Source: Fusobacterium sp. FSA-380-WT-3A (GTDB taxonomy: Bacteria; Fusobacteriota; Fusobacteriia; Fusobacteriales; Fusobacteriaceae). From it: a DNA stretch of 64,000 nt. The notes below the pieces were generated by a model that worked only from the letters and a program-made list of their open reading frames with translations, did no database searches and was not told the DNA's origin. The DNA lies in contig NZ_JABAFQ010000002.1 in the NCBI RefSeq assembly GCF_012843705.1, positions 186,001 through 250,000 on the forward strand, in the 5' to 3' direction. Position 1 is the first letter of the stretch; each line of letters opens with the position of its first letter. Of this stretch, positions 51,539-59,852 are shown piece by piece. The position numbers were made by a program, and so were the translations under genes.

Positions 51539-52714
51539 TTATATTATTTTTACCCATAATGCTTTTAAATAAAGAGTTTCTGGAATATGTAATATCCAAG
51601 GATGGTCTTCAGGTTGATAATTTATTCCTATAACTTGCAATAATTTTCCATTATTAGAAGCAGCCATTCTAGTTACTTCTAATAAATCTTGTAATCCTAT
51701 ATGATAAGCACAAGTTATTACTCCTAAAATTCCACCTTTATCCAGTAATTTAAAACTACTATTACATAATTCATAAAAAAAATCCCTTCCTTTTTTTATG
51801 TCTATTTTTTTCTTAATTAATGATGGAGGGTCTAAAGTTATGACATCATATTTTTCCCCTCTAGAAATTAATGTTTTTAATAGCATAAAAGCATCTCCTT
51901 CTAAAGTCTCAAATTTATTTTCAAACTCATTTAGCTTATAATTCTTTTTACAAAGTTCTAAAGCATGAGGTTCTTTATCAATTGCTACTACTTTTTGACA
52001 TCCTTCTTTCAAAGCTGCTATTGAAAAACCTCCACTACTAGAAAATACATCCAAAAATTTTGTTTTATTATTTAAAAATGGTCTTATAAATTTTCTAGAA
52101 TCTCTTTGGTCTAAAAAGAATCCTGTTTTTTGTCCATTTATAATGTCTATTGTATATTTAAGTCCATTATCTTCCATAATAATTTCTTCTGGAATTTCTC
52201 CATATATTATTCCAGTTTTTTCTTCAACACCTTCATGTATTCTATTTTCTACATCACTTCTTTCATAAATTCCTTTAGGTTTCATATATTTCTTTACAGC
52301 ATTGACTATTTCTTGTCTAAAAACCTCTACACCTGAATTTCTAAATTGAATTGAAATATATTTATCAAACTTATCTATAACTAATCCTGGTATTCCATCT
52401 CCTTCAGAAAAAAATACTCTCATACAATTTGTTTCTTCCTTTAAATTTTGTCTTTTATCATAAGCTTCTTTTATTTTTTTGTAAATAAAATCTTTATCTA
52501 TTTTTTCATCTTTTGTTGTTAAAACACGAACAAAAGCTGAAGTTCCTTCCGTTACATATCCACGCCCTATGAATAACATATCTTCTCTTAAAACATCAAC
52601 TACATCTCCTGTCTTTACTTCTCCAAGAATATATTTTATTTCATCTTTAAAAACATTTGGATAAAAGTTCTGAATTTTTTTCTCTTTATCTTTTATTAAT
52701 ATAACTTGTGCCAT
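51539..52714 (-). CDS. RlmI/RlmK-like class I SAM-dependent RNA methyltransferase
   Basis: 391 residues: an N-terminal PUA domain (about 1-75), a linker RlmI-type domain, then a Rossmann methylase with FLDVFSSSGGFSIAALKEG (motif I, near 216-234) and LDPPSLIKKK (motif IV, near 300). RlmI methylates C1962 of 23S rRNA in E. coli. The conserved FFLDQRDSR segment precedes motif I. The cysteine or uridine target is not certain. It is three bases from alr, with GAGGAG. Confidence 0.9.
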   Translation of the reverse strand: MAQVILIKDKEKKIQNFYPNVFKDEIKYILGEVKTGDVVDVLREDMLFIGRGYVTEGTSAFVRVLTTKDEKIDKDFIYKKIKEAYDKRQNLKEETNCMRVFFSEGDGIPGLVIDKFDKYISIQFRNSGVEVFRQEIVNAVKKYMKPKGIYERSDVENRIHEGVEEKTGIIYGEIPEEIIMEDNGLKYTIDIINGQKTGFFLDQRDSRKFIRPFLNNKTKFLDVFSSSGGFSIAALKEGCQKVVAIDKEPHALELCKKNYKLNEFENKFETLEGDAFMLLKTLISRGEKYDVITLDPPSLIKKKIDIKKGRDFFYELCNSSFKLLDKGGILGVITCAYHIGLQDLLEVTRMAASNNGKLLQVIGINYQPEDHPWILHIPETLYLKALWVKII

Positions 52715-52716
52715 TT

Positions 52717-53790
52717 TTACTCCTCTATATATACTCTTTTTACTCTTGTGTTTATCCCAGTAATTATTTCATATGTCGTAGTTCCTAAAAGTTTAGCTTT
52801 TTCTACTAAATCCTCTCCATAAAGAATTACTTCTTCTCCTATCTTTACTTCATCTTTTAATTCATTAGGAATTTTTATCATCAACATGTCCATACATACT
52901 TTTCCTACAACTGTATATTCTCTATTTTTTATTTTAACAGTTATTTTATTTAAAGCTCCTCTTTTAAATCCATCAGCATATCCAGCAGCTATAGTTCCTA
53001 CAATATCTCCTTTTTTTAAAGTACACTCTCTTCCATATGAAATATCTGTATCTTCTATTAAAGTTTTAATAAATAAAACCTTACTTTTAAAAGTTATAAC
53101 TGGTTTTAAATCCTCTATCCAATTCTCACCACAAATTCCATACATGACTATTCCAACTCTAACATAATTTCCATTATCTTTATTAGAGTATTTTAAAATT
53201 CCACCACTATTTAATACATGTCTATACTCAATGGTATCTATTCCTGTAAAATTATTAAATTTTTCTATTTGTCTTTCTGTATACAATCTATTATCTTTTC
53301 CCTCTTCATCTGCTACAGATAAATGAGTATATACACCTATTATATTGGTTAATTTATTTTTATTAACATATTCTTTTATTTTTTCTGCTTCTTCTGAATT
53401 AACACCAATTCTTCCCATTCCTGTTTCTATTGCTAAATGACATTTTACTTGTATATTATTTTTATGTATATACACCAATTGTTCAAAACGAGACAAAGCA
53501 ATCTGTAAATCATATTTTTCTACTTCTCTTAGTTCTTCATCAAATACTCCACCAAGTATTAATATTTTTTCTTTGATGCCTGCCTTTCTAAGTTCCATTC
53601 CCTCTGAAAGAGTAGCCACAGCAAAAAAATCTACACCACATTTTATCAGTTCTTTTGTTATTTCAACTGACCCTAATCCATAAGAATTTGCTTTTACTAT
53701 TCCTATTATTTTTTTATTTCCTATTTTCTCATAAATTTTCTCAATATTATACTTTAGATTTTTAGTATTTATTTCTAACCAAGTTCTCAT
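52717..53790 (-). CDS. alr: Alanine racemase
   Basis: A PLP enzyme of 357 residues that makes D-alanine for peptidoglycan. The PLP lysine is K33 in VKANSYGLG; the TIM barrel is followed by a beta domain with the catalytic tyrosine segment ISYGREC (near 258) and the CMDM motif near 305. AGGAG precedes the ATG. It follows secF after a 62-base gap that holds a stable hairpin. Confidence 0.96.
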   Translation of the reverse strand: MRTWLEINTKNLKYNIEKIYEKIGNKKIIGIVKANSYGLGSVEITKELIKCGVDFFAVATLSEGMELRKAGIKEKILILGGVFDEELREVEKYDLQIALSRFEQLVYIHKNNIQVKCHLAIETGMGRIGVNSEEAEKIKEYVNKNKLTNIIGVYTHLSVADEEGKDNRLYTERQIEKFNNFTGIDTIEYRHVLNSGGILKYSNKDNGNYVRVGIVMYGICGENWIEDLKPVITFKSKVLFIKTLIEDTDISYGRECTLKKGDIVGTIAAGYADGFKRGALNKITVKIKNREYTVVGKVCMDMLMIKIPNELKDEVKIGEEVILYGEDLVEKAKLLGTTTYEIITGINTRVKRVYIEE

Positions 53791-53813
53791 TTTTTATCTC
53801 CTGATAATCTTTA

Positions 53814-53842
53814 TAGATTGCCTTTTAGTAAAAGGCAATCTA
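53814..53842. other. Intercistronic hairpin between secF and alr
   Basis: A perfect 13-bp stem with a three-base loop, but no T-run on either strand. It is therefore unlikely to be a strong intrinsic terminator and may be an RNA processing or stability element. Confidence 0.6.
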
Positions 53843-53852
53843 TATATAATTA

Positions 53853-54788
53853 TTAAACTACTATTTTTTCCTTATATTCATCTTCTTCTTTTTCTAAATA
53901 TTTTGAATTCTCTACTTTTTTATCTCTATCTTTTTCTAAGAAATAAATAATTGGAGATGCTATAAATATTGATGAATATGTACCTGCTATCATTCCTATT
54001 AATAAAGTTGTAATAAAAGTTCTTAAGGATTCCCCACCAAATATTAATATTGATATTATAGCAAGTAATGTTGTCACTGAAGTGTTTAATGATCTTACCA
54101 TTACTTGATTTATACTTTTATTTAGTACTTCACCAAAAGTTAAATCTGTTTTTTTCTTCAATGTTTCTCTTATTCTATCAAATACTACTATTGTATTATT
54201 TATTGAATACCCTAATATTGTAAGAACTGCTGCAATAAATGGAGTATCTATTTCATATCCCAAAATTGAAATTCCACCTATAGCTATTATAATATCATGT
54301 AATAAAGCTAAAATAGCTGCTAAAGCAAACATAAATTCAAATCTTAGAGTTATATACCCTACTATAAGAGCTCCTCCTATTAAAAGAGAATAAATAGCTG
54401 ATGTTTTTAATTCTTTACCTACACTTGCTCCTACTTTATCTTCTTTTATTATTTCGTATTTTCCAATTTCACTAATTTTATCATAAAATTTATTCTTATC
54501 TTGTTCTGCTATTTCTTGTACTCTTATAAGAACCTCTTGTCCCTCTGAAATTTGAACTTTTCTTCCTGTTCCAGCAAATTGAGATATTTCCTTTCCGATT
54601 TTATCTAGAGTAGAATTAATTTCTTTTAAGCTTACAGTATTTTCAAATCTTAATTGAAATAAACTTCCTCCTGAAAAATCTATTCCATAATTTAATCCTT
54701 TTACTATAAGAGAACCTATAGAAATAAAAATAAATACAAGTGAAATTGCTATCCATTTTTTACTATTTTTTATTACTTCTATTTGCAT
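53853..54788 (-). CDS. secF: Protein translocase subunit SecF
   Basis: A 311-residue membrane protein with six helices. It has the SecF start (KWIAISLVFI, then GLNYGIDFSGGSLFQLRF), a periplasmic loop, and the C-terminal LLHDIIIAIGG and SINNTIVVFDRIRETL motifs. With SecD it uses the proton or sodium gradient to complete protein export. It follows secD by two bases. Confidence 0.97.
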   Translation of the reverse strand: MQIEVIKNSKKWIAISLVFIFISIGSLIVKGLNYGIDFSGGSLFQLRFENTVSLKEINSTLDKIGKEISQFAGTGRKVQISEGQEVLIRVQEIAEQDKNKFYDKISEIGKYEIIKEDKVGASVGKELKTSAIYSLLIGGALIVGYITLRFEFMFALAAILALLHDIIIAIGGISILGYEIDTPFIAAVLTILGYSINNTIVVFDRIRETLKKKTDLTFGEVLNKSINQVMVRSLNTSVTTLLAIISILIFGGESLRTFITTLLIGMIAGTYSSIFIASPIIYFLEKDRDKKVENSKYLEKEEDEYKEKIVV

Positions 54789-54790
54789 CT

Positions 54791-56014
54791 TTATTTCCCC
54801 CTTACTCCAAATAATATTGGATTTTTTATTCCAAAAACTTCTACAAATATATCTAGTAAAACTCTTGTTATAGTAATTGCTGTAAACATAGAAGCTAAAG
54901 TACCTATTGTAAGAGTTACTGCAAATCCTTTTACAGGTCCTGTTCCAAATATAAATAATATTGTTGTAATTATTAAAGTTGTTAAGTTAGAGTCAAAAAT
55001 AGCTACAAATCCTTTACTAAATCCTGCTGTTATAGCTCCTCTTACTGTATTACCGAATCTTAATTCCTCTTTTATTCTTTCAAATATAATTACATTAGCA
55101 TCAACAGCCATTCCTGTTGATAATATAAATCCTGCTATTCCTGGTAAAGTTAAAGTTGCTCCTATAAAGTTTATTACTCCAAAGTTTAATATTCCAAAAC
55201 ATATTAGAGCAATATCCGCTAAAAGTCCAGGCATTCTATAGAAAAGTAACATGAATATCATTATTAGTGCCACTCCTACTTTTCCAGCCACTAAACTTGC
55301 TGCTATTGATTCATCTCCTAAAGTTGCTCCTACTGTTCTAGTTTCTACTATCTCAGCTTTTATTGGAAGAGCTCCTGAATTTAAAAGCATTGCTGTTTTT
55401 TGAGCTTCTTCCACTGTATAATTTCCACTTATACTTCCACTTCCTCCAGAAATTTCTGTTTTTATAACTGGAGCTGTTTGTACTTTTCCATCTAAAACTA
55501 TTGCTAATTGTTTTCCAATATTTTCTCTTGTAATTCTAGCAAATTCAACAGCTCCCTCTGGTTTTAATTCAAAATTAATTTGAGGATCTCCTAATTGTCC
55601 ATACCCAACTTGAGCTTTTTTTAATGCTCCACCTGTTAAAAGAGTTTCCCCTAAATTACCATTTTCATCCATGATTTTGAACTCTAAAAGAGCTGTTTTT
55701 CCTATCATATTTATAGCTTCTTGGGTATCTTTAATTCCAGGTAATTCAATAATTACTCTATTATCCCCAGCTTTTTGTACTACTGATTCTGCTACCCCAA
55801 TACCATTGATTCTTCTGTCTAATACTTCTATTAAACTATCCATTGTTTCTGAATCAATTTGTTCATTAGGATTTTCAGGGGAAGCTTCTAATACAGCATA
55901 TACTCCACCTTTTAAATCTAATCCTAATTTCATAGGTTCTTTTTTTATAATAATCAAAGCTCCTATTAATACAATTAATACTAATAAAGCTCTCATGAAT
56001 ATTTTTCCTCTCAT
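54791..56014 (-). CDS. secD: Protein translocase subunit SecD
   Basis: A 407-residue membrane protein with one N-terminal helix, the GLDLKGGVYAVLEA segment, a periplasmic P1 domain shorter than in E. coli (whole protein 615 there), and five C-terminal helices with GMAVDANVIIFERIKEE. The size matches compact SecD of Gram-positive-like lineages. GGAGG lies six bases before the ATG. Confidence 0.97.
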   Translation of the reverse strand: MRGKIFMRALLVLIVLIGALIIIKKEPMKLGLDLKGGVYAVLEASPENPNEQIDSETMDSLIEVLDRRINGIGVAESVVQKAGDNRVIIELPGIKDTQEAINMIGKTALLEFKIMDENGNLGETLLTGGALKKAQVGYGQLGDPQINFELKPEGAVEFARITRENIGKQLAIVLDGKVQTAPVIKTEISGGSGSISGNYTVEEAQKTAMLLNSGALPIKAEIVETRTVGATLGDESIAASLVAGKVGVALIMIFMLLFYRMPGLLADIALICFGILNFGVINFIGATLTLPGIAGFILSTGMAVDANVIIFERIKEELRFGNTVRGAITAGFSKGFVAIFDSNLTTLIITTILFIFGTGPVKGFAVTLTIGTLASMFTAITITRVLLDIFVEVFGIKNPILFGVRGK

Positions 56015-56030
56015 GAAATTCCTCCAAATA

Positions 56031-56453
56031 TTATTTTCTTTTGGAATCTAAAAAAGTTTGTAAAATTATAGCTGCTGCTATTTTATCAACTACCTTTCTT
56101 TTTTCCAATGCCCCTTTTTTTCCTCCATCTGTAAGCATTCTATCTGCTGATACTGTTGTCATTCTTTCATCTACTTCATAAACTTCCAAATTAGGTATAT
56201 TCCTCTTTAATTTTTCTATATATTCTCTCACCTTTTCAGCTTGCCTTTTTTCAGTTCCATCTAAACTTTTTGGAATTCCAACTACAAGAGACTTTGTATT
56301 ATTCTCTTCTAAAATTTCAGATATTCTTTTTACAGATTTAACTTTTTTTCTATCAATCACTTCATAAGGAGTAGCAACAACTCCCATAATATCAGATTTT
56401 GCTACTCCTATTCTTACATCTCCTATATCTAAAGAAATATATCTTTTATACAT
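56031..56453 (-). CDS. ruvX: RuvX / YqgF ribonuclease H-fold nuclease
   Basis: 140 residues, RNase H-like fold. The catalytic aspartates lie in SLDIGDVRIGVA (near 8-12) and VDERMTT (near 100). YqgF processes the 5' end of 16S rRNA in E. coli and was first proposed as a Holliday-junction resolvase. It lies 15 bases after alaS, a conserved pairing. Confidence 0.94.
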   Translation of the reverse strand: MYKRYISLDIGDVRIGVAKSDIMGVVATPYEVIDRKKVKSVKRISEILEENNTKSLVVGIPKSLDGTEKRQAEKVREYIEKLKRNIPNLEVYEVDERMTTVSADRMLTDGGKKGALEKRKVVDKIAAAIILQTFLDSKRK

Positions 56454-56468
56454 TCAATATACCTCTTT

Positions 56469-59078
56469 TTAAAGTTTTTCTTTCAATATATTTTTTGCTA
56501 CTTCTAAGGTTTCGGCTACTTTATTTCCTTCTTTTCCTCCTGCTTGAGCAAAATCAGGTCTTCCTCCTCCATTTCCACCAGTTAATATAGCCAATTGTTT
56601 TACTAACTCTCCTGCTTTTATTTTAGAAGTTAAATCTTTTGTTACTCCAACAGCAAATATAGCTTTTCCATTATTTGCTCCTAAAACAACTACACAACTT
56701 CCTAATTTATCCTTAGCTTTATCTACAATTTCTCTTAATGAATCACTTTCTTTATTTTCAAATCCTTTAACTAAAACTTTAACTCCATTTATTTCAGTAA
56801 CTTGTTCGAATAAAGAATTTACTTCATAAGTAGCTATTTTAGATTTTAATTCCTCTATTTCTTTTAATGAAGCTTTTAATTCTTCAGAAATTTTTTCTAC
56901 TTTTTCTTCTAATTTTGAAGAATCTGTTTTTAAAGTTTTAGAAACTTTTTCTATTAATTTTTCCATAGATTTTACTGTTTCATAAGCATGATATCCAGTT
57001 TGAGCTTCTATTCTTCTTATTCCAGCAGCAATTCCTGTTTCAGATATTATTTTAAATAATCCTATTTCAGAAGTATTTCCTACATGAATTCCTCCACATA
57101 ATTCTGTTGAAAACTCTCCAAAAGAAACCACTCTTACCACATCTTGATATTTATCTCCAAATAATGCCATAGCTCCTAATTTTTTAGCTTCATCCATAGA
57201 CATCTCTCTTATATAAGAAGTTATAGATTCAGATATCTTAGCATTTACAAGTCTTTCTACTTTTTCTAACTCTTCATCAGTAACAGCTTCATAGTGATTA
57301 AAGTCAAATCTTAATCTATCAGCTGTAACTAAAGAACCTGCTTGTTGAACATGACTTCCTAATACTTCTCTTAAAGCTTTATGTAATAAGTGAGTAGCAC
57401 TATGATTTTTAGAAATAGAAGCTCTTCTATTAATATCAACAGCTAATTTTACTTCTGTTCCTTCTACTAAATTATAAATTCCATTTAAAATCTTTACAGT
57501 ATGCATAAATATATCTTTTTGTTTTTTTACATCTATAACCACTCCACTACTTCCTGTAGAAGAAACGATAGTACCAAAGTCAGCTTCTTGTCCTCCTGAT
57601 TCAGCATAAAATGGGGTTTTATCTGTAATAACCATAAATTTATCATCTTCTAATTTTTTTACGAAAAGTATTTTAGCTGTTTCTTTTAAACTTTTATATC
57701 CCGTAAATTCAGTTTTACCATGTTCATCAAAGAAAGATTCAATAAAGGCATCTTGTCCTTTCTCCATTACAACTTCTCTAGAATTTCTAGCTAGTTCTCT
57801 TTGCTCTTCCATTTTTTGGTCAAATTCATTTTTATAAACTTTTATTTGATTTTCACTACAAATTTCTTCTGTTAATTCATAAGGGAAACCATATGTATCA
57901 TACAATTTAAATGTTATTTCCCCTGATAAGAAATCTTCTCCATTATTTTTTGCTTCTTCTATAGCATTCATAACATGTTGAATTCCTAAATCAAGAGTAT
58001 TAGAAAATTTTTCTTCTTCTATTTTTACAACTTTCTTTATATGTTTTAAGTTAGTTGCTAAATCAGGATAAGAACCTTTCATTAAATCAACAACCACATC
58101 AACTATATTATAAAGGAATAACTCTTTTACTCCTAATAATCTTCCATGTCTTATAGCTCTTCTTAAAATTCTTCTTAATACATATCCTCTTCCTTCATTT
58201 GATGGAATTACACCATCATTTATTAAGAAAGTTACTGCTCTTCCATGGTCAGCTATAACTTTTAGAGAATAATCATATTTTGGGTTTTCTCCATATTTTA
58301 TCCTAGCTACTTTTGCCATAGCTTCAACTATTGGAAATAATAAATCAGTTTCAAAGTTATTAGCTTTTCCCTGAATAACAGCAGTTATTCTCTCTAATCC
58401 AGCTCCTGTATCTATATTTTTCTTAGGTAATGGTTCTAAATGTCCATCTTCCATTCTATTCCATTCAGTAAACACAAGGTTCCAAATTTCTATGAAACGA
58501 TCATCTGTATTAGGATCTCCTAATCTAGAGTTTTCATCTCCACCAAATTTTACACCTAAATCTACATATATCTCTGAACATGGTCCACAAGAACCTGTAG
58601 GTCCAGCTGCCCACCAGTTGTCATCTTCTCCTAGTCTTACTATTCTTTCTTTAGGAAAATTACATTCTGATATCCATAAACTTTCAGCTTCATCATCAGT
58701 TTCAAAAACAGATACCCATAATCTATTTTTATCTATTTTTAAAATCTCTGTTATAAATTCATAAGACCATCTTATTGACTCTTTTTTAAAATAGTCTCCA
58801 AAAGAAAAATTCCCTAACATTTCAAAAAATGTATGGTGTCTTGCTGTTTTTCCAACATTATCTAAATCATTTGTTCTTATACATTTTTGAAATGTTGTTA
58901 CTCTTGGAGTAGGTGCTGGCTTTTGTCCTAAAAAATAAGGTTTAAAAGGAACCATTCCTGCTACTGTTAAAAGTAGAGTTGGGTCATCTGGAATTAATGA
59001 TGAACTTTCAAAGTGTCTGTGATTTTTACTTTCGAAAAATTCTATAAATTTTTCTCTAATTTCATTACCTGTTAACAT
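56469..59078 (-). CDS. alaS: Alanyl-tRNA synthetase
   Basis: An 869-residue class II synthetase of normal length. The catalytic domain starts with EIREKFIEFFESKNH and carries the motif 2 region KCIRTNDLDNVG. An editing domain has the zinc set HSATHLLH and C-x3-H (LCGGIHVGNT), and a C-terminal coiled coil and C-Ala domain ends with GGNGGGRPDFAQAGG. It charges and proofreads tRNA-Ala. GGAGG precedes the ATG. Confidence 0.97.
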   Translation of the reverse strand: MLTGNEIREKFIEFFESKNHRHFESSSLIPDDPTLLLTVAGMVPFKPYFLGQKPAPTPRVTTFQKCIRTNDLDNVGKTARHHTFFEMLGNFSFGDYFKKESIRWSYEFITEILKIDKNRLWVSVFETDDEAESLWISECNFPKERIVRLGEDDNWWAAGPTGSCGPCSEIYVDLGVKFGGDENSRLGDPNTDDRFIEIWNLVFTEWNRMEDGHLEPLPKKNIDTGAGLERITAVIQGKANNFETDLLFPIVEAMAKVARIKYGENPKYDYSLKVIADHGRAVTFLINDGVIPSNEGRGYVLRRILRRAIRHGRLLGVKELFLYNIVDVVVDLMKGSYPDLATNLKHIKKVVKIEEEKFSNTLDLGIQHVMNAIEEAKNNGEDFLSGEITFKLYDTYGFPYELTEEICSENQIKVYKNEFDQKMEEQRELARNSREVVMEKGQDAFIESFFDEHGKTEFTGYKSLKETAKILFVKKLEDDKFMVITDKTPFYAESGGQEADFGTIVSSTGSSGVVIDVKKQKDIFMHTVKILNGIYNLVEGTEVKLAVDINRRASISKNHSATHLLHKALREVLGSHVQQAGSLVTADRLRFDFNHYEAVTDEELEKVERLVNAKISESITSYIREMSMDEAKKLGAMALFGDKYQDVVRVVSFGEFSTELCGGIHVGNTSEIGLFKIISETGIAAGIRRIEAQTGYHAYETVKSMEKLIEKVSKTLKTDSSKLEEKVEKISEELKASLKEIEELKSKIATYEVNSLFEQVTEINGVKVLVKGFENKESDSLREIVDKAKDKLGSCVVVLGANNGKAIFAVGVTKDLTSKIKAGELVKQLAILTGGNGGGRPDFAQAGGKEGNKVAETLEVAKNILKEKL

Positions 59079-59114
59079 TTTTCCTCCAATATCTATATTT
59101 TAATTTTGTTTTTA

Positions 59115-59840
59115 TTAATCTAATTTAAAGTTTTCACCAAGATAAACTCTTTTAGCCACTTCATTCTTTGCTATTTCTTCTGGAGTTCCACTTATTAAAA
59201 CTTCACCTTCAGCCATAATATAAGCTCTATCTGTTATTCTTAAAGTTTCTCTTACACTATGGTCTGTAATTAAAATCCCTAATCCTTTTTCTTTTAAATA
59301 TTTTATTATATCTTGTATATCTTCTACAGCTATAGGATCTACTCCTGCAAAAGGTTCATCAAGTAAAATAAAATCTGGATTATTGGCTATCGTTCTAGCT
59401 ATCTCTACTCTTCTTCTCTCTCCTCCTGATAAAGAATATCCATAAGATTTAGCTATATGTGATAATTTAAATTCTTCTAATAATTCTTCAACTATTTTTT
59501 TCTGCTCCTCTTTTGATAAATTTTTCATCTCTAAAACAGCATATATATTGTCTTCTACAGTTAAGTTTCTAAATACAGAAGCTTCTTGAGCTAAATATCC
59601 TATTCCTAAATTTGCTCTTTTATACATTGGAAATGTTGATATATCTTCGTCATTACAATATATTTTCCCGCTATCTGGTTTTATTATTCCTGTTATCATA
59701 TAAAAAGTAGTTGTTTTTCCAGCTCCATTAGGTCCTAAAAGTCCCACAATTTCACCTTTTTTTACTTTAAGACTTACATCTTTTACAACTTGTCTTTTTT
59801 TATATGTTTTACATAGATGTTGTCCCTCTATACTTCTCAT
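59115..59840 (-). CDS. lptB: Lipopolysaccharide export ABC ATPase LptB
   Basis: A 241-residue ABC ATPase with Walker [10 protein letters not shown] (35-43), the Q-loop [10 protein letters not shown], signature SLSGGERRR, Walker [13 protein letters not shown] and H-loop TDHSVRET. The [13 protein letters not shown] stretch is characteristic of LptB. It powers LptF/LptG. It lies 12 bases after the long LptC/LptA-like gene, which supports a joint role in lipopolysaccharide transport. Confidence 0.95.
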   Translation of the reverse strand: MRSIEGQHLCKTYKKRQVVKDVSLKVKKGEIVGLLGPNGAGKTTTFYMITGIIKPDSGKIYCNDEDISTFPMYKRANLGIGYLAQEASVFRNLTVEDNIYAVLEMKNLSKEEQKKIVEELLEEFKLSHIAKSYGYSLSGGERRRVEIARTIANNPDFILLDEPFAGVDPIAVEDIQDIIKYLKEKGLGILITDHSVRETLRITDRAYIMAEGEVLISGTPEEIAKNEVAKRVYLGENFKLD

Positions 59841-59852
59841 TGATTTCTCCTT

